Source: Scleromatobacter sp038243995
GTDB taxonomy: Bacteria > Pseudomonadota > Gammaproteobacteria > Burkholderiales > Burkholderiaceae_C
Direction of reading: 5' to 3'
Assembly (NCBI GenBank): GCA_038243995.1
Contig: JBBRTV010000009.1
Location: 62,001-126,000 of the forward strand
DNA: 64,000 nucleotides
Shown: piece by piece, positions 61,280-64,000 of the stretch
Layout of the letters: the number at the start of each line of letters is the position of its first letter
Numbering within the stretch: the first letter of the stretch is position 1
Made by a program: the position numbers and the translations under genes
The notes under the pieces: generated by a model
What the model was told of the DNA's origin: nothing
Database searches by the model: none
The model's input: only the letters and a program-made list of their open reading frames with translations

Positions 61280-62701
61280 TCAACCTGCGATCAGGCTCAG
61301 GTCGAACGCACGTTGCACCAGCCACAGGCCGGCGACGGTTGCGATCGCCAGCGATCCTCCCGCGAATGCCCCGCGGTAGGTGCGCGTGCCGCGCAGCGAC
61401 CATGCGATCGGCAGCACGACGGCGACGATGCACAACTGGCCGATCTCGACGCCCACGTTGAATCCGACCAGCGGCCCGACCAGTGCCCCGTGCGCAAGTC
61501 CGGCGTCCTTGAGCGCGGAAGCGAAGCCGAAGCCGTGCACAAGGCCGAACACGAAGGTGAGCTTCCAGCGCGCTTCGCTGATCACTGGCCAGATGTTGTT
61601 CAGGGCGGCCAGGACGACGCTAGCGGCGATGATGGACTCGACCCAGCGCGAGGGCGGGTTCACGATGTCGAAGACGGCCAGCGCCAGCGTGATCGAGTGT
61701 GCGACGGTGAAGGCCGTGACGACCTTGAGCACGTTCGTCGACGCCCGCCGCAGGTCCGTCGACGGCACCCAGCGCGTGTGCGCAAGTCCGGTGCGCGAGT
61801 CGTGCACGCGGCTGCGGATCCAGACCGACGGCAGCAGCAGCGACAGCAGGAACAGGATGTGGTCGTAGCCGATCAGGATGTGGTGCACGCCCTCGCGGAC
61901 GAAGCCGCCGAAGGACGAGGGGGGCGCGTCGGCGTCGGCGGAGATGTCGGCATCGACGTCGTTCGCGCTCGCCGTCCCGGTGCGCGCCGACTGTTGCGTC
62001 GCTGCGGACGCAGGAACGGCGGTGGTCGAGACGGTCGCGGCGCCGGCGTCGACGAACGCCTGCGCACCCGCTCCCCCGGAAATTCCTGTGCCGGACGGCG
62101 CGGGCGGTGCGGCGGGCATCGGCGGTAGCTTGAAGCGATGCCAGCCGGCGCCCGGGCTCAGCACGGCCAGCTGCGGCGCCGGAGCGCCTTCGGCGGCGGT
62201 TGCGCCAACGACCGGCAGGGCGAGGCGGGAGACGCGTGCAATCCCGCGGTGCGTCGGGTCGGTGTGCGCGAAGAGCTGGTAGTCGATGCTGAGTTGCCGT
62301 ACCGGGGCGGCGCAGTGCCATTGCGTGCGCAGCACCGCGTAGCGGCCGTCACTGTGCTCGGTGAGCGCGGGCGCGCTGGCGCCGGTGGCAGGCATGCTCC
62401 CCGGATCGGGAACGCAACGCGCGCCGTCGGCGCTGAGGCGGATGTCGTTGCGCGCCAGGGACGCGATGTCGGCCCAGCGCACGCGCACTTCCTTCCAGCT
62501 CAGTTGGTCGTCGGCATTGGTGTCGAGATCGAGATCGCGGTCGAGATCACGCAGCGCGATGTCGATGCGCGCGTCGATGTCGGCGCCTGCGACTTGCAGC
62601 GTGACGTAGGCGTCGCTGGCCTTGTGCGCCTGTGCTCCGGGGGCGACCGACAGGCCGGCCACCAGGACGGCGGCGACCGCGGCGAGATGCTGGCGGGTCA
62701 T
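61280..62701 (-). CDS. HupE/UreJ-like membrane protein with EF-hand-like loop and low-complexity insert
   Basis: This 473-residue protein has a signal peptide (AVLVAGLSVAPGAQA, cut near residue 25), a periplasmic domain starting at HKASDAYVTLQV, then six or so helices of the HupE/UreJ_2 type beginning REGVHHILIGYDHILFLLSLL. HupE-like proteins are linked to nickel or other metal uptake, but this branch is poorly known. In the periplasmic part D60-T-N-A-D-D-Q-L-S-W-K-E71 fits an EF-hand calcium loop (D, N, D, S and E at positions 1, 3, 5, 9 and 12). Residues about 195-260 are Ala/Ser/Thr/Asp-rich with no family match. ATG 62701 overlaps the TPR gene stop (ATGA). Confidence 0.88.
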   Translation of the reverse strand: MTRQHLAAVAAVLVAGLSVAPGAQAHKASDAYVTLQVAGADIDARIDIALRDLDRDLDLDTNADDQLSWKEVRVRWADIASLARNDIRLSADGARCVPDPGSMPATGASAPALTEHSDGRYAVLRTQWHCAAPVRQLSIDYQLFAHTDPTHRGIARVSRLALPVVGATAAEGAPAPQLAVLSPGAGWHRFKLPPMPAAPPAPSGTGISGGAGAQAFVDAGAATVSTTAVPASAATQQSARTGTASANDVDADISADADAPPSSFGGFVREGVHHILIGYDHILFLLSLLLPSVWIRSRVHDSRTGLAHTRWVPSTDLRRASTNVLKVVTAFTVAHSITLALAVFDIVNPPSRWVESIIAASVVLAALNNIWPVISEARWKLTFVFGLVHGFGFASALKDAGLAHGALVGPLVGFNVGVEIGQLCIVAVVLPIAWSLRGTRTYRGAFAGGSLAIATVAGLWLVQRAFDLSLIAG

Positions 62702-64000
62702 GAGGGGCTCCGTGTCGATGGCTTGTCCGCAAGCGGGACGGCCGCCTGGGACGGTGTCGGCGGCGGCGGCGCGGCGCCGCCCGGCTCCGTCGCGGGGACA
62801 GCGTGGGGCATGGGGACAGGCGCGGCCGCGAACGCGACCGGCAGGAACGGCGCGGCCGCCGGGCCGCCCGCGGCCAGTCGCACGTCGCGGCCGCCGGTGG
62901 CGCCGAGGAACTGCCACACCGGGGCCGCGGCGCCGTCGCGCCGCGCGGCATGGGCGGCGTGCGCGAGGACGACTTCGTCGGCGGGCTCGTGCTGCACGTT
63001 CCAGTTGGTCTGCGCGAGCGCGAGTGCGGCGCGCGGGTCTCCGCGCAGGTCGAGCTCGTAGCGCGACTGCTCGCGGCCGTGGCTCCTGTCGCCGCGCAGC
63101 AGCGCCGCGTCGAAGCGATCGCCCAGCGTGGTCGTCGCCTCGACGGTCAGCGGGTGCTTCGTTCCGTGCAGTTGCTTGTAGGCGAGGGCCAGGCGCAGCA
63201 ACACCGGGTCGGCGGCCTCGCTGCCCGTGAGCAGGCGCACGACTTCGGCGGCGCGATGCTGGTCGAGCAGCCAGTCGGCGTACGCGCACTGCGTGTAGAC
63301 GTCCGGGTTGGCCTTGAGCGCCGCGGCGAACATCGCGCCGGCCGCGGGGTCGCCGCGGCGTTGGGCGAGTTCGGCGCGCATCAGGTTCAGCCAGCCCGGT
63401 GCAGCGTCGCCGGCCGAGGTCGCGGCGCTGCCCGTATCCGGGGCGCCTGCCAGGCGGGCGAGGGTCGCGGCCGCGGTATCGGCATGGCCCTGCAGGCTCG
63501 AGAGTTCGGCGAGGCACGCCAGCCCGTTCAGGCGCACGCCCGAACCGAGCGCCATGAATTCGGCGCCTGCGAGCCGCCGGCAACCGGCCTCGGCTTCGAC
63601 GAAATGGCCGAGCACCTGCTGCACGCCGCTGCGGGTCAGCTCGCCCTGCGCGCGCAGGGCGAGCGGCAAGTCGTGCGTGTCGTCGAGCAAGGCGTCGAGA
63701 TCCGCGAGCGCGACCTGGAATTCGTGCTGACTCTGGTGCACGGTGGCGCGGATCAGGCGCACGGCCGGCGGCGGGTCGGCCAGCTTCCACCACGGCTCGA
63801 CGGCGGCCTGGGCGACGCCCAGTTCACGCGGGTCGCCGCGCAACCGGCCGCGTGCCAGCGCGTCCCGGGCCGCCTGCAGCGCGAGGCCCAGTTCGTTCGG
63901 GTGTTGCTGGAGCGCGTTGCGTTGCGCGCGTTCCGCAGCGCGGGCTGCGCGGCGCTCGGCGGCGCCGCCGACATGGGTCGGCAGGTGTTCGACGATGGCG
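62698..64000 (-). CDS. TPR-like protein (N-terminus cut by window edge)
   Basis: About 433 codons are visible; the gene enters from the right edge. The visible part is a run of helical pairs with TPR-like spacing (LGLALQAARDALARG, LADLDALLDDTHDLPLALRAQGEL split over two helices, AAGAMFAAALKANPDVYTQCAYADWLLDQHRAAEVVRLL). The last 80 residues or so are Ala/Pro-rich and disordered-looking. Its stop overlaps the start of the HupE-like gene by 4 bases, so the two are translated together. Function is unknown; co-translation suggests a joint role with the membrane protein. Confidence 0.85.
   Translation of the reverse strand, partial: AIVEHLPTHVGGAAERRAARAAERAQRNALQQHPNELGLALQAARDALARGRLRGDPRELGVAQAAVEPWWKLADPPPAVRLIRATVHQSQHEFQVALADLDALLDDTHDLPLALRAQGELTRSGVQQVLGHFVEAEAGCRRLAGAEFMALGSGVRLNGLACLAELSSLQGHADTAAATLARLAGAPDTGSAATSAGDAAPGWLNLMRAELAQRRGDPAAGAMFAAALKANPDVYTQCAYADWLLDQHRAAEVVRLLTGSEAADPVLLRLALAYKQLHGTKHPLTVEATTTLGDRFDAALLRGDRSHGREQSRYELDLRGDPRAALALAQTNWNVQHEPADEVVLAHAAHAARRDGAAAPVWQFLGATGGRDVRLAAGGPAAAPFLPVAFAAAPVPMPHAVPATEPGGAAPPPPTPSQAAVPLADKPSTRSPS

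Overview
The window is one continuous piece of a high-GC bacterial chromosome, most likely from the Betaproteobacteria and probably Burkholderiales. The signs are a complete division and cell-wall (dcw) cluster in its usual order, the dusB-fis pair next to purH, an argB / pyrimidine 5'-nucleotidase / slmA run, lpxC and an RND efflux operon (so a Gram-negative envelope), and a PhaF/PhaI-type phasin. The meso-DAP type motif in MurE fits this. I see no tRNA, rRNA, insertion sequence, phage gene or CRISPR array. The gene content looks like stable chromosome rather than an accessory island.

Layout. 1-1963 (minus): a hybrid-type sensor kinase cut by the left edge. 2403-20765 (plus): mraZ, rsmH, ftsL, ftsI, murE, murF, mraY, murD, ftsW, murG, murC, ddl, ftsQ, ftsA, ftsZ. 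Most neighbours overlap by a few bases, so this is one long translationally coupled operon for peptidoglycan precursor synthesis and the divisome. 20888-25492: an M50 membrane protease, a secreted subtilase and a small minus-strand unknown sit between ftsZ and lpxC. 25683-31574: a tripartite RND efflux operon. 31632-34371 (minus): a plsC-like acyltransferase, a CdsA-like protein, ruvC and an unknown. 34674-37954 (plus): a LytS/LytTR two-component pair and an acyltransferase-3 membrane protein. 38059-41094 (minus): dusB, fis and purH. 41298-44884 (plus): a DedA/VTT-like protein, an M32 carboxypeptidase and an MFS transporter. 44964-47187 (minus): a patatin-like phospholipase and a phasin. 47494-49503 (plus): a two-domain fatty acyl reductase. 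49637-49918 (minus): a CusF-like protein. 50098-53647 (plus): argB, an EamA transporter, a HAD nucleotidase and slmA. 53778-56454 (plus): a 586-residue unknown and a PdeM-like phosphoesterase. 56558-57981 (minus): a TfoX_N protein and a LysR regulator. 58129-60438: 5-formyl-THF cyclo-ligase, OmpW (minus) and a DUF192-like protein. 60523-64000 (minus): a glutathione S-transferase, a HupE-like protein and a TPR protein cut by the right edge.

The most unusual item is murD. It encodes 765 residues instead of about 450-500, because an in-frame segment of about 250 residues, first alanine-rich and then acidic, sits inside its ATP-binding domain while the MurD motifs I checked on both sides are intact. 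Smaller low-complexity insertions occur in PdeM and the HupE-like protein, and histone-H1-like Ala/Lys/Pro tails end both the phasin and the TfoX_N protein. Other points worth checking are a CdsA-like protein that has lost its signature acidic residues, a CusF-like protein without the usual copper-binding methionines, an EF-hand-like loop in the HupE-like protein, a 10-bp-phased repeat at the mraZ start that may be the MraZ operator, and an FNR-like box upstream of ompW.
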